DNA of 64,000 nucleotides from Aselliscus stoliczkanus. Lineage: Eukaryota > Chordata > Mammalia > Chiroptera > Hipposideridae. The stretch is from NCBI GenBank assembly GCA_033961575.1, contig CM066732.1, positions 79,674,187 to 79,738,186 on the forward strand, read 5' to 3'. Under the pieces are notes generated by a model that saw only the letters and a program-made list of their open reading frames with translations, did not search any database and was not told the DNA's origin. Numbering within the stretch: the first letter of the stretch is position 1; every line of letters begins with the position of its first letter. The translations under genes were made by a program, and so were the position numbers. This document shows, one piece after another, positions 45,342 through 57,884 of the stretch.

Positions 45342-46253
45342 ATATTGACATAGTGTATATTATTACAATTTCACATTGTATTTGAAATTTTATAGGCTTT
45401 CTTATATTATTATTTTCAGAGATTGGATTGGGCCAGGATTTGTGCTAAGTTCTAGGAAACAGGTAGAATGTTGTTCTATTGGTTTACATCCTTATTTGAA
45501 AATAAATTTCTAAAGAAATAAATAATGGACTTCAAGATATAAGCAGAACCCTTTATGATGCTTTTACATGGCAAAGATCCATTTAATTTGTTTTTCCCTC
45601 CATTCTGTACTTCCCAATCCCTCCTTCTGCCCACTTTTTTGAGGCCAACTTGAAGGAGTGGAACAAAGAGAAAGAGAGGGGGATTGTGGCTAAGTGTTCA
45701 GCAATATTGCTTTAGCCCTCTGCATAAATGCAATCAATAACAGACAAGCAGAGAGCCAAAGGCCCAATGGCTACCTCCTGGGACCACAGCCATTCTTGTC
45801 AAGCAACTCCAACAAATCCAAGAGCACAAAGTCAGTTATTCTTAACTACTCATCAAAGCCACCAGAAAGAAACAAGCTTACAAAACTTTTCCTTCATTCT
45901 TGCTTCTTTTCCTCTTTCTTTCCATTCCTCATCTCTTGGCAGGTGCTCTTTATTTCTCTTTCCCTGTTTTGGCTAATCTGCAGGTTGGTTGAATTGGAAG
46001 GGTGAAAAACAAATACAAAAACAAAAAGCCAAAGTGAATTTTCAAGAGAGAGGAGATGAAAAGAATGGGCAGAGATCAAGAAAGAGATAACTGGGAGAAA
46101 CACATTTCATGAGTCCCTCTCAGACTTGAAGACAGTCCTCATCAGGGAGGAAATAGTGGCTTCACTTATGTACAGCAATTTTAATTAGGAATTTAGGGGT
46201 AGTAATACATCTCAATGTCTAGAAATTATTAGAAATGGTTTTCATAAAAATGA
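45342..46253. other. unique DNA between the duplicated segments
   Basis: Contains short open frames 45694-46005 and 45728-45976 with no domains. A pyrimidine-rich patch lies at 45885-45970. Confidence 0.4.
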
Positions 46254-46364
46254 CTCTAGTCATCATTTACTTTTTGGTTTGTTTGGGGAAAGAATTTTAT
46301 ATCAGTTTTACAGAGCTTTAGAAAAGGGATGATATATTTCTGCATCACATAGGATGGAAATCCT
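46254..46364. repeat. duplicated segment, copy 2
   Basis: Same orientation as copy 1 at 45231-45341, offset about 1.02 kb. Similarity falls off on both sides. Confidence 0.85.
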
Positions 46365-49079
46365 GGAGTACTATAGTTTCATATATTAATATAACAAAAA
46401 TGCAATGAAATAATCTATTATAGATAGAAATAAATGGCATGAATTCTATCACAAGTACCAGAGGTTTATTGAACAATCTGAAAAAAATTAAAGGGACTTA
46501 ATAGATCTCATAAAAAAAGAAAGCTGTGTAGGATCAATAATCCAAGCTGTTTTTTATGATATCAATTCAAATTAAAAATGAAAATAAAATGAAGCATTTT
46601 TGCTAGAATATGTCATCACAAAGGAAAAATGAACTTATCTCCTAATTTCTCTCCCTCAAGCAACTTGGAAGACATTAACTTAGAACTTTGCTTCTTTCCC
46701 TTTCCCCCCATATCTTTGAGATGATACCTGAAATTCAACAGGACTTTATTGTTAACAAATAATGTGCTGATTGCAAAACACTTTTCATTTTACTAAATAG
46801 ATTTGAAAATATGAATTCACTAGAACTGATAATTTCGGGAAGCCAAGAATGGGTGATATCAGCCAGGTTTTTGTGTGAATATCTTCAATGACTGTTCAAG
46901 TTTTGGGGGTTTAGCCAAAACCAAAACATGTTCTTCATGCTGTTGCATTTTACATTCTGGGTGCTTTGGTTAGCATGACTACATGTTCTGTAAAAGAGAT
47001 GGAGGAGGCAAGGGAAAACCCAGCAAGGGAAAATAAGGTATGTGGTCGCGATTTTCTCTGTATGGTAATGATCTTCAGGATATCTGGAAATCATAGAAAC
47101 ATCAGAGCAAAATTATGGTGAGGAAATCCAGACAATGTAAGGCATAAGGGTGGACCTTATTCAGTCTGTCTGACACCTGTTTAATCTTTTATACTCATGC
47201 ACTACATGAGTCATGCCATATAATGGCAGTCAGTAGCCTTTATGCAATGAATAAGTGGATGGCCATGCCAGGACACCAAAGCAGCTGTTAGTGACACCAA
47301 ATGCCAGGAACTATAGGGAGTTGAAGAAAATAAGTGTAAGACACAGGACCCTCCCTCCAGTTATTATGCACCTCTGAGAAGTTCACCTTCTTTTTGGGGT
47401 CTGCTGTCTTGGCTTGATTTGATTTTCTCCTGATTTTGCACAATTCAAAAGTTCTTGATTTATGCTAGTAGTAACAAAGCTAGTGCTAAATGACCATTTC
47501 TCTAAAACCACCCATACATGCATTTATTAAGATATTAAGGAAGAGTTTACAACGCATTACAGATTTGAAATAGCAGGCACACATTAACCTGAATTTACAC
47601 ATTGTCTGGGTATGGACCTGAGATCTCAATTTTTGGTTTAGAAAGTGATTTAAAAACCATAGGATGTACTTTTCCAAATTAAGCATTGTTATTTTATCTG
47701 CTTTTGCCCTGCATTATTTGTCTAATTTGAAAGAGCAGCCTTCCATTGCTTCCACTCATTTTGTTTCATAGGATGGCAAACTAGGGGACAAAGGAAGTGT
47801 TCCTTAGTGAGGAGAGAGTTTGTGCTACTAAGCAACTTATCATCAGGCTTTTTTAGGATCTTTGAAAGTATACTATATATTTTGAAATGGATGCCATGTT
47901 TGGATAAGTGTTTGTTCTCAGTTCTTTTAACTGCTGCTAGAATCTCAAAGTCAATGGAATCTATAACTCTTTATTTATGTGATTTCAGACTGTAGATTGT
48001 ATTATTAAATGGGATAGCACTTGCCTTAGAGCTCCAAGGGGGCATTTTGGAATTTACCTTGGAAGACTCAAGAGGGAGTTATGTTAGGTATGGTTACAGT
48101 GCAGAATTCTGCAGTCAGGATGACAGGGTTGTAATGCCAGCGGATCTGAATTATGCGTTCACATCTGTGGAGAGCCAAATACACCTGGAGAGGTTCTCCT
48201 GGTTCTCTGTAGTTAAGGTTGTCCTGCTAGAAAGTTATATATATGTCAAACGATGCTGTGGGAGTGAGCAACCAATTATTTAAGAGACATTTTATTCCCG
48301 TGCTTGGCTAATGTGCATAAGAATGCATTTTGGATTGAGTCCTCATATTGACTCATTCGACAGTATAAACCCTTTCCTTTTCTCAGGATGACAATTGAAA
48401 CTTCATTCTTTTCTTTAGTATGTGTATTTTCCACAGAAGAAGGTACATAATGTGCTCTGTATGAATTATAAACCAGTTCAAAGCCATGTAAGTTTCAGGT
48501 CAAATCCAGTTACTATTCTAAACAGATAAGGAGATGGGGTGGGCAGATGGGGTAGGTCCAAAGACTATAACACCTTTAATAAGAGGAGCCCAGAGGACTT
48601 AAAAAATAACTAAAAGAAAGCATTTTATTCATATAACAGAAAAGGAAAAAAGAATAAGGGGAGTAGAATACAAAATGGCTCAGCAGCATAACTCTGGATA
48701 CAGTATTGTGTACACTAGATGCTACTTAAGTTTTGGTCACACAAACGCTGCCAGGAGTACATACGGGCTTTTTTGACCCATACAGACATTTAAAAAAATT
48801 ACCTTTCATGCACCTGGTCAGAAAATGTTCTTGTAGCCTCAGAGGTAAAGCCAGACCAGGGACTACAAAGACCAGGGAAGAGCCCTGAGAGAAAGAGGGT
48901 CGCATCTAGTTGTAGATGCAGAATGAGGTTAATAGCAAAATGCCCTGGAGATCTGTACCAGAAAAGATTTTTATTGTTGAATATATTTATTAACCATTTA
49001 TAAAATGAAGTGAATAAAGCAGTAATATTATGCAATGACTCTAAGTTTTAACTCCAGTAAGGACCACAAGGGACTACAG
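46365..49079. other. unique DNA, no gene seen
   Basis: No nameable repeat. Short open frames (46885-47094 minus, 47486-47686 minus, 47807-48283 plus, 48799-49035 minus) lack domains. 47280-47360 has a faint old-repeat flavour. Confidence 0.4.
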
Positions 49080-49480
49080 CAAGACTTAACAAAACTAGGT
49101 AATCGGACAATATGATGAAGGTGAATTTTGAAATAGGCAAGTGTGAGGTGATGCCCATCTGAAAGAACAATTTAAGTTAATCATACACAGTGATGGATAT
49201 TGAATTAGCTATAACCTTTCAAGAAAAAGATCATGAGCTTTACTCAATGTGCAACAGTGCTAAAAATAAGTCACTGGAAGAGGAGTGACAATAATGTGGA
49301 AAATATTAAGGTGCCATTATATAAATTGACAGCATATCCTTGTCTAGAATATTATGTTGAGTTTTGTCACCTCATTATAAAAATGGAATGGGAGACACAG
49401 AAAAGTGTGCTGAAGACCAGCTAAACTGATTAGAAATGTAGGATATGCTTCATTATGAAGAGAATATTTTAACATTACAT
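49080..49480 (+). repeat. ancient CR1/L3-like LINE fragment
   Basis: The layout matches the reverse-transcriptase C-terminal part of CR1-clade LINEs. 'gagctttactcaatgtgcaa' and 'gtgctaaaaataagtca' correspond to the 'aactcaatatgagtcaacag' region, and 'taaattgacagcatatcctt' leads to a translated PLYKLTAYPCLEYYVEFCHL, resembling the CR1 LY..L.RP.LEYCVQFW motif. The ORF 49233-49424 is this remnant. Very old and decayed. Confidence 0.65.
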
Positions 49481-51110
49481 TGAAAGATCTCTTGTGGCAA
49501 AAATTCTATACTGATATGAAATACAGGTGTTGATCACTCTCCATGGCAGCTGAGGTATGCCCATTGAAGAGAAAATAAGCACTCACATTTTGCACTGTAG
49601 TCCTAGACTTGGGTAATCAAGACATTTTTATCATCAATAGTGTCTTGAGTCTGTTGAAAGTAGTATAAGTTGGTGGCATCTTTTGAACAACAAAAGAAAA
49701 AGAACACCTCTTTGGAAAACCCCTTTTATCTGGGCCAGATCTGATACTTGTCTGTGTTCATGATGATAATTCCAGGTCACTGCATGATTCTTACAACATT
49801 AAAAAAAGAAAAACAAAAAAACTAAACAAGGAAAGCAAAAACATAAGCAAGTTTTATTCAGTATAACTGAATAAATAAAATTTGACCTATTTTCCTAAAA
49901 CTTGGGCATTGATTTTTGGTCAGTATACTAATTTACCAACTATCATACTTATGTATTCTGCACATTTTATTCTTGGCCACCAAAGTAAATTTTTCTAATT
50001 GTTTTCCAATCTTTATGTAATCTGGGAACGCTATCCAAGTTAACAAAAAACAAAAATGGGATAAAGATAAAACAGCCCATGAAACTAAAAAAAGGAAAGG
50101 TCAAGCATTGATGTATTTCTCTAGTTTCCTCTGGACTTGCAGCTGAGGGGTGGAGGTGAGGGAGTGAGGATCTCTATCTCCATTTTATCTTTGTATGTAT
50201 ACACACAGTCCTTGGCTGTTTGAATTTGCTTTGAAAGAGGAACTGAGAAATAATATGCAAGATGGGCTCAAAAAGATGGGCTGAATGGAGTACTTGGCAG
50301 TGAGCGTAATAATCAAGTTGGGCTGAGTATTGACTCAAGAAATGTTAGCTACTGAGAAACCAGTTTCCCAATTGTTTACACTAGCTTGGCTCATACCTTC
50401 TTTTCCTAGGAAGTTGGCTTATTTATGTAAGTGGCATTTTGGGAATGGTTTTTTCCCCGAATGACATAGACCCTTTAATATTTCAAAGGATAATCTCTAT
50501 CAAAATATAAAGCCCAATAGTCCTTTCCATAAACTAGATGAAATGTATTTCAACTTTTTTTTGGCCTCTAAACATTACTGGGTTGCTCTTGTAGAAATTA
50601 CGAAGACCAAATGAGAACAAGTAAAGAGTATATATCAGAGCTTGCTATATCAAGGGAGTCAGACTCTTGTGTCATTTGCATTTTCGCATAGACTTAAAGG
50701 CAGGAGGGGGATGGAAAAGCTTTATAGTGAAAAAAGGCTTCAGATGTGCTCTGATTGGAGGCTGTTAGCAAGGAGAAGCTGTAGGTGGGCTAACTAAAAG
50801 TGGGGTATCCTCTGTGATTGATGGGGGGTACATATTTGTATTTCTCTGATGGGACCTAAGTTGGAAGCCGGGACAAAAATTAGAGAAGCTGTCATTATTA
50901 ATCAAGAGCTGGATGTTTGGGGCTCACTGTTACAGCGGTTATTATTTGGCTTCCTGGACTGTTGCTAGAGATAGCAGTCAGACTTCCTATAAGTCTGAGT
51001 TGTATGAGACCAGCTATTCTAGATAATGAATTGGTTTTCTGGGCAAGTTGCTTCAGGTTGTGGGTCAGACTTTTATTTTTATATATGGCCTGGCCATTTT
51101 CTATTTGTAT
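49481..51110. other. unique DNA, no gene seen
   Basis: Opposite-strand overlapping open frames at 50898-51155 have no domains. Confidence 0.4.
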
Positions 51111-51138
51111 ATTCTCAAATAGTATTCTCAAATAGTAT
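51110..51138. repeat. 14-bp tandem repeat
   Basis: ATTCTCAAATAGT occurs twice in a row. Confidence 0.9.
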
Positions 51139-52674
51139 ATTTCAGTCTCATTCAAGAAATTGAAAAATTACATTCACATTTTGAGAGAATTAAACTCTTA
51201 AAAGCATCAGGCTTCCACTTTTGAATAGCATGTTTAGTTTTCTAATTGCTGAAACAAATAATCACCAAGATAAGAAAACCTTTGGAAGTCTCAGATTAGG
51301 CCTTGTTTGTGCTTTGGGTAAGAAGTGACTTAAGTACAGAATTTTCATTCAGATAAAGGAACTTTAAATTGTAGAATACATAGTTGAAAATATGAACATA
51401 TTTGAAAAAAAGAGAAAAAAGACTACCATATGTTTAAAATTTCCTCTGTACTTTTATTAACTGAAGATCACAACTTTTAAGTCAAGTCCCAGTGTGAATA
51501 AGGCTATCTTGAAATTTGCAGTAATTATTTCAGGCCACCAGGGCATCATTTTGGAAACTGTTTCAGGGATCCTATAGATATTCTAATGGGCCGAAGGAGC
51601 TTCACAGCTTCTCAAGTACCATAGCTTCCTCTGAAGGATACAGAAGGAACCAAGAAAAACTGCTTTAGCAGTAAAGAATTTTGGATTGATGGATTATGTA
51701 ATACCAGTATCCTAGGTTGAGCAGTATTAAGCAAGCAGAAAGAGCTAATTTTTTTCTAGGTGCTGGTACTGACATCTACTCATGTATAATATACTAACAC
51801 AATTAACTAAAATATAGCGTTCCTGAAATGTGCTATAACCAAATGCACTATATTTTTCATATGATTTGCAATTTCCATGGAGAGCTCATTTGGATTACGT
51901 TTATAATATTCATTTAGCAAACTCCATTAGCAATGTTTACAAGTGCTTATGGATCCGGTAAATGAGTTTGCGGATGTGCTGTGAACGAAGTTAAATGCAT
52001 CCATTTGTGTATGGGATCTAATTCATAAACTCATTCTAATCAGGCAGGGTGTATAGCACATTAAGCTCTAACCTGTGAGTCTGGATTCCTATATGGTTCC
52101 CACACGATTTCTTAATATGACTGAATTGATTAACCTTTTGGTTTCTTGATGTTTCCTGGAGGAGAAAACTCATTGAAAAACTGGATTAACACGAGCAGCT
52201 GAGCATAAGAATCCTTAAAGGGAAACAAACAAACAAACAAATAAAATACATAGAATAGAGAGATGTTCAGTCTCTTCTTGGCTGTGAATTAGGTCTCAGT
52301 GGAAAACCATTTTAGCACACTCAGGTTCCTAGAAAGCTAAGCACATTAATGGGAATGTAACTTTGTGAATTATCCTGGTGACCTGAAAAGGCTGCTATAC
52401 CATGCCTAACTTAAAAAATGCAAATGTTCCTATTTGGAGCAGCTGATTCTTTGATGGTAAATGTTCTACAGGCCTGTTACAGAGTTGAATAAAGGTCCTT
52501 TGTTAGACCATTGGTCATCTGCATGAACTAACGATATATCAGTTTATGAGATCCAGATTTCTAGGGCGTAATTCATGCTTGTTCAAGACATGGGCAGGAG
52601 TGTGGGACCTGGGGAGATAGTACATCAGTGATACCCACACCTGAATAGATATAGGATTAGGAAGAAAGCCTATA
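51139..52674. other. unique DNA; 51850-52070 repeat-free and possibly conserved
   Basis: No ORF of note. 51850-52070 contains words such as ATTTGCAATTTCCATGGAGA and GGATCCGGTAAATGAG with several CpGs in an AT-rich setting; a regulatory role is only a guess. An (ACAA)n patch is at 52223-52240. Confidence 0.3.
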
Positions 52675-52915
52675 ATAATAATAGCTAGTATTTATTGATG
52701 TTTACCATAGGCTCTAAGCACTTCACATTAACTCTAATCCTCACAACAATTCTGTGAGGGCAGTTACTATTATTTTTATCGTCATTTTACAAATGAGAAA
52801 ACTGAGACTTGGAGAGTAATGTGTCTTAAGGTCATACAACTACAAAGCAGCTGTGCCGGAATTTAACTCAGGCTTTCGGACTCCAGACCCTCTGCTCTTT
52901 ACAGTTGTATAGCAG
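52675..52915 (-). repeat. MIR SINE, near full length
   Basis: 'ataatagctagtatttattg', 'cctcacaacaattctgtgag', 'cattttacaaatgagaaaac', 'gtcatacaactacaaagcag' and 'ccagaccctctgctctttac' are the reverse-complement MIR end to end. Confidence 0.92.
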
Positions 52916-54229
52916 ATAACTGGTATTTTCCTTAGAACTTACACTGAGCTACAAAATTGGCCAAAATAGAAGAATCAGCCATCTTTCCCAAGGTTATGCA
53001 GTTGTTCTTTTGGAGAAGAGGTTCTAATTTTGGATTACTAAAGACATAGGGTGTACTTCCCCATCTTGAATCTAATTAATTTCCAAGATCCAGAAATTAG
53101 AGTCACCTTTGTTATGATAAGAAAGTTATCAAACACTGCCATCCAATGAGGATATTTTCTTGCTTTCTTTCAAAATTGAGTTGGAAGTTTAAGTAATTAT
53201 TTAAAATTTTTTTTCACAAATACAGTTTTTTTTTTTCATAGAACACAGATGCTCTTAACTCCCTAGCATTCACCATCTGTACCTCAATTTACATTTCCCA
53301 AAACACTGCTGACATCTGTTTAAATGCCAATCTCTCCCCAGCTTAGTAGGATTTTAGCTTAAAAGTGGAATCTTATGAGTGATTTGGAATTTCAAAGTTA
53401 TACTGATCTTAATGAAAATGTTCAATAGGTACCGGTACATAGGCTTTATCTGCCACTTTGAGACGGTTTCCATAAACTAGAAGCTAATTTTAAGTGATCT
53501 GTCTTTACCAGGGGAATGTGGGAACATTTTGCCTGGCTAGACTTTTCATCTATGGGAAAAAGAAGGGAAACGTTCTGAGTTACATGGAGAGAATTCTGGG
53601 TGATTAGGAATTCTCCAGAAGAATCACTGCCCCTGATTCCTTTCCATAGTTTGCTGCTCCTTTCATTCAGACAGGTCTGACTTCCTTCAATGACTCATTA
53701 TGTGAGGGGAGATATAGAAATATGCTTGGGGATGGACTAATGTGGGAATGCGGCTGATGGCTGGTGAACAGTGAACTATGGGAGATAATCATGAGCTGTG
53801 GGATATTGATTTTTTTTTTAAATAACATATAAAAATTATGTCTCTAAATGAGTGACATTCCTTCACAATAGCAATCAGGGAAACTAGAAACTTAATCCAA
53901 TGGTGCTATAATTATTCAAAACATTCTTGGAGTTACTTTGAAGTCAGGGGTAAATTTTTTGGGGCAAATTCTCAGTGATGTCAAATCTCTGTTTGAGAGA
54001 AATTTTCATGTTTGGGAAAATCCAAAAGTCTTCTGGAAAGTAGTTTTGCTATAAAGTAGGTTAACGGGGGCAATTTTTCCTCAGTGGTTTACAAACTGAT
54101 TCTAATAGGCAATTTTTCAAAAGATGAGCTTTAGGAAAAATGGAAGCAATGGAAGAAGCATCATGAGACTAAGTATGTAAGTAATCACTTGAGAATAACT
54201 CTTCATTTTGAAATATAAATTTGGTCGTG
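52916..54229. other. unique DNA, no gene seen
   Basis: T- and A-rich patches near 53200-53240 and 53810; no ORF. Confidence 0.45.
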
Positions 54230-54234
54230 TTTGT

Positions 54235-54455
54235 GTTTTAGAATCAGACAGATCTGGGCTTTAGTTCTGGCTTCATATATTTCAAGATGCGTGACCTGGG
54301 TTACTTAACCATGTTAGGCCTCAGTTTCCTCATCTGTAAAATGGAGATAATGATAGTATCTATCTTGTGGCATAGTAAAGAGTAAAGATGGTAGTGTATA
54401 TAAAGTGCTTTGCCCAGTTCCTGGCACATAGTAAGCACTCAATAAAAGTGATGCC
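54235..54455 (+). repeat. MIR SINE, near full length
   Basis: 'gaatcagacagatctgggct', 'ggcctcagtttcctcatctg', 'taaaatggagataatgatag' and 'cctggcacatagtaagcact' follow the MIR consensus closely. The best-preserved MIR in the window. Confidence 0.95.
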
Positions 54456-54519
54456 TGCTTATACCCTCCTTCATACCCTTAAGGTAGATGTATGGATTTT
54501 AATCTCATAGGATACAGTG

Positions 54520-54715
54520 TGATGTAGTAAAAGGTCTTGGAACCATGTTCTACCATTTATTTGGCTATAATGGTCCTAGGCAAGTCATTTAAATTTCAGA
54601 GTCCTGACTTTCTTTTTTATAAAGTAGATACAGTAACACTTCCCTTACCAGATTACCATGAATATTAGAGGTAATGTACATAAAGAATTCAGAGCAATAA
54701 TTGTGGTTATTATGG
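54520..54715 (+). repeat. MIR SINE, second adjacent copy
   Basis: 'taaaaggtcttggaaccatg', 'cctaggcaagtcatttaaat' and 'attaccatgaatattagagg' fit MIR. Confidence 0.75.
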
Positions 54716-54802
54716 AAAGGAATCTTAAGATAAAAACCTTTTAATGAGATCCAGATTGTCTACAAAGATGACAAACATTATCATAAGTTTAAGGGGATAC
54801 TA

Positions 54803-54949
54803 ACATTTGCATTTTATTTATTTTTTATTTTTATTTTATTTATTTATTTATTTTTAGAGGGTGGTGTCACTGGCCCTCATATGTGGGATACGAACCGGGG
54901 CTGCTGGCCTCCCAAGCCAGCTCTTAACCACCGCGCCACTTGGCCGGCC
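54803..54949 (-). mobile_element. short SINE, stack copy 1
   Basis: The tail is a TTTA/T-rich run (54812-54855) and the body spans about 54856-54949, ending in GGCCGGCCC. ACATTTGCATTT (54803-54814) on its left is the first of three occurrences of the target sequence. The ORFs at 54881-55309 run through the stack and are not genes. Confidence 0.92.
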
Positions 54950-55072
54950 CTATTTTTTTATTTTTTTTATTTTTTTTTGAGGGCAGTGTCACTGGCCCTC
55001 ATATGTGGGACCCAAACCGGGGCTGCTGGCTTCCCAAGCCAGCGTTTAACCACAGTGCCACTCGGCCGGCCC
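54950..55072 (-). mobile_element. short SINE, stack copy 2
   Basis: T-rich tail 54950-54978, body 54979-55072 (GAGGGCAGTGTCACTGGCCC to GGCCGGCCC). It abuts copy 1 with no intervening target sequence, and is followed by the second ACATTTGCATTT at 55073-55084. Confidence 0.92.
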
Positions 55073-55211
55073 ACATTTGCATTTGTTTTTTTGTTTTTTT
55101 TTTTGAGGGCAGTGTCACTGGCCCTCATATGTGGTACCCAAACCGGGGTCGCTGGCTTCCCAAGCCAGCGCTCAACCACCGCACCACTCAGCTGGCAGCA
55201 CATTTGCATTT
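55073..55211 (-). mobile_element. short SINE, stack copy 3
   Basis: ACATTTGCATTT at 55073-55084, T-rich tail to about 55103, body to 55199, then the third ACATTTGCATTT at 55200-55211. The head shows more changes (GGTACCCAAACCGGGGTCGC; ends CAGCTGGC) than the other two. Confidence 0.92.
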
Positions 55212-57020
55212 TAAAACTGACAAAATTCCAAATTGTAATTTGGGAATTTTTCAAGATAGCAGACGTCTCTGGGCATGGCTCCATCACACCTGGATTTATT
55301 GATTTCTAGGTAGCAGACCTAGGATATTATATTATAGGTTAGTTTGTCTCACTTGTATCTCTGAATGGATTTCATAGGATTCCCAGTGTTATCAACATAA
55401 AACCTTGGTTAACTAGAGTGCTCAATGGAACATCACTTCCACAATTTGAAAGTTTTCCTATCTGTACACCCAAACCTTAGAGAATAGTTTCAGTTATGAA
55501 ATATTTAAATGCATCTTTTAAAATACAAATAAAAACTTTAAAGAGATAGGCATTCCTCTCTTCCCCATTTTTAGCATAAATTTCCCCAAGAAATCTTTAA
55601 GAAATTCTTATAACAAAATGAAATCAGGCCCTGTATTTTAATTCGAGAGAATATTTATATTTTCATTTTGTTTGGCAGAAATGTCTCAGTTAAAATGAGA
55701 TGTCTGACTCATTTCTACAGCCAAATATTTCTGAAATAAAAGTTTGGAGTTACAAAAATTAAAAAATCTCATTCAATTCTAAAATAGGCTTAAAACTTGC
55801 TGATTTAAATCAACCCAAAATGTTTAGGAACAAAATTGTACTTAAATAAGTAGTTTAAAAAATATTTTAAGGAGTGGAATTTTTCTCTCAAATTAAATTT
55901 TACAAGGAGGTCTAAAATGAGAAATGGATAAAAGCAAGGCTATTCTAGTTAAAGAAGAAAGAGAGAGGCATACCCTTCATCCTCCTAACTTCTTCCTTCC
56001 CTCCTCCATCTCCCATAAACACATGATGCCTTCCCAGAAATTCCCAGGGCTTCCGGAAACACAAGTTTGGATCCATTCGACTAGCCATTCCTCTGGTTTC
56101 ACCTACTGGCCCTATTACAAATAAATAAATAAATAAATAAATAATAAATATTTTTTTAAAAGGCAGTCTTCTGTGCATAGAGCCTTAACCCTGCCAACTC
56201 AAGTAGGCAGGAGACAGACATGTTTATAATGGGACAACTCAGTTCTCTCTGCTTTGCCCAGTGTTTGGGAGCAGGGGTTCTGAACATAGACAAGTTTGAT
56301 TATCTGTTGGTGGTGAAGTTTCTCTTGGTTGACTTGGCCAATTTTCTCTAATGACTTTCAAATCAAGAGGGTGGGTACCACAGTCTTAAAAAGTAGTTCT
56401 CCTGATATTTGATAACATTGGCCGTGTTGGTACTTTCCTCTGTCAAAGTACAGTGTCAAAGCAGGGGTGCGGTGGGAACTTGAGCACTCTTGGAAAAGAC
56501 ACAGACTCTCTGCAGTGTATCCCATCTAGTTAGGAAAGGTTGTTTTGCCCTTGATAAATTGCCCTCAGTGAGGCAGGTTTCAGGGAGATGTCACCACACC
56601 TGGGCCCCTGCCTCATGCCCTGTAAAATGTTGATGTGGCTCTTGCAGAAATTCCCCCTGGCATCCTTTAAATGACATTTGGGGTTTAGAATCCAACTGCC
56701 AGAAATCATCTCACTCAAGGAGTAAAACTGGAAGTGCTGCATAGCATGAATGACCACAGACCCCAAGGTAGATGGAAATTGCTTGGGAATGATGCTCCAA
56801 ACTGGCCCAACCACATGGGACCTGACTGACAGAGGGAGGGAACAGCAGAGTATATGCTGAATGTAAATAATGAGCAGTGCTGCTGTTTTTTCACCTCCTG
56901 GCTCTGTGCTAGTGAAAGTAGCCAAGCTAAAACCTAGAGATTTATCATCGGCCCCAAAGGAGGCACCCAAAGACAGACACTGAGAACAGAGTTACACAAT
57001 TCCATCCCTAGGGTTACAGG
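55212..57020. other. unique DNA with an (AAAT)n patch, no gene seen
   Basis: (AAAT)n at 56119-56146. The minus-strand ORF 56530-56970 (146 codons) is the longest outside the L1, but has no domain, no splice context and no recognised homology in my reading. Its status is uncertain, probably chance. Confidence 0.35.
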
Positions 57021-57024
57021 GGAA

Positions 57025-57130
57025 GGTGACTATGGCTCCACACTCCTTAGGCTATGTGTCTTTGGGAAAATTACTTAATCTCTCTAATTAAACCTTGGTT
57101 CCCTCAGCTGTAAAGTAAATTCTAATGTTT
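57025..57130 (+). repeat. MIR core fragment
   Basis: 'taggctatgtgtctttggga', 'aaattacttaatctctctaa' and 'ttggttccctcagctgtaaa' follow the MIR core. Confidence 0.7.
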
Positions 57131-57880
57131 CTCAGACTGTCTGTGCTGAAGGACCAGATTTTTTTTTTTTAAATTTCCAGTCTCTCTAAAGACTGATACC
57201 TTTGTATGATACAGTAAAAATGAATTTCTAGAAATACATAAATTTTTCTATTCTTAAATTCAACAGACATAAAACTACTTTGTGAAATTGCTTGTAAAAT
57301 TTCTCAACATTTACTCTCAGTTTCTGCAGTATTTTATTGTAGACCAGTAACAATTAGTGAACTGACATCGGGGTGTGGACTAGATTTCAAATGTCATTGA
57401 TACAGACCCTAATGTTATCGCCTTGTACAGGGGTTCTATGAGGCTAAATGGAATAGTACATATGTTTGACAACTGTTATCATAATTTTTATATTTCTTAT
57501 AGGTCTAACCCATTAGAAAGATATTTTCCCACCAGTAAATCCCTACCTTTGTAAAGCCAATGACACAGAGGTTTTTGCAAAGATTAATATATAGGAAGGT
57601 GAAAGAAGGAACGTTCAAATCAACCTCTTTTGAGAGACTGAAGAATGGTAGGTCTCAGGACCACCAGATGAAGGTTCAAGTTTTGTAAGCCTGTCCTTAG
57701 GCCAAGTACAAATCCTGGGACTGCTGCTTTAAAAATATGGACTGAAGACATCCCAAACAGACCCCTACTTTGGGGGGAAGGAGCCATATCTGCAGCACAA
57801 TCAATCATTGCGATGCTCCAGGGGTTAGGATGGTTCGTGGATTCATTCTCTCACTGGAGCTGCTGATCAGGTGAGCTGCA
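57131..57880. other. mostly unique DNA; possible DNA-transposon remnant at its left
   Basis: 57140-57420 ('ctgtgctgaaggaccagatt' ... 'gtagaccagtaacaattagt') has the look of an old DNA element but no family can be named. No gene. Confidence 0.3.
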
Positions 57881-57884
57881 CAGT

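Noticed and set aside
54881..55309. Open frames of 106-142 codons on both strands
   Set aside because: They translate the stacked short SINEs; the internal repeats in the peptides (GTQTGAAG-like) mirror the repeated DNA.
56530..56970. 146-codon minus-strand open frame, longest outside the L1
   Set aside because: No recognised domain, no splice-site or promoter context, mixed composition; cannot be supported as a gene without homology.
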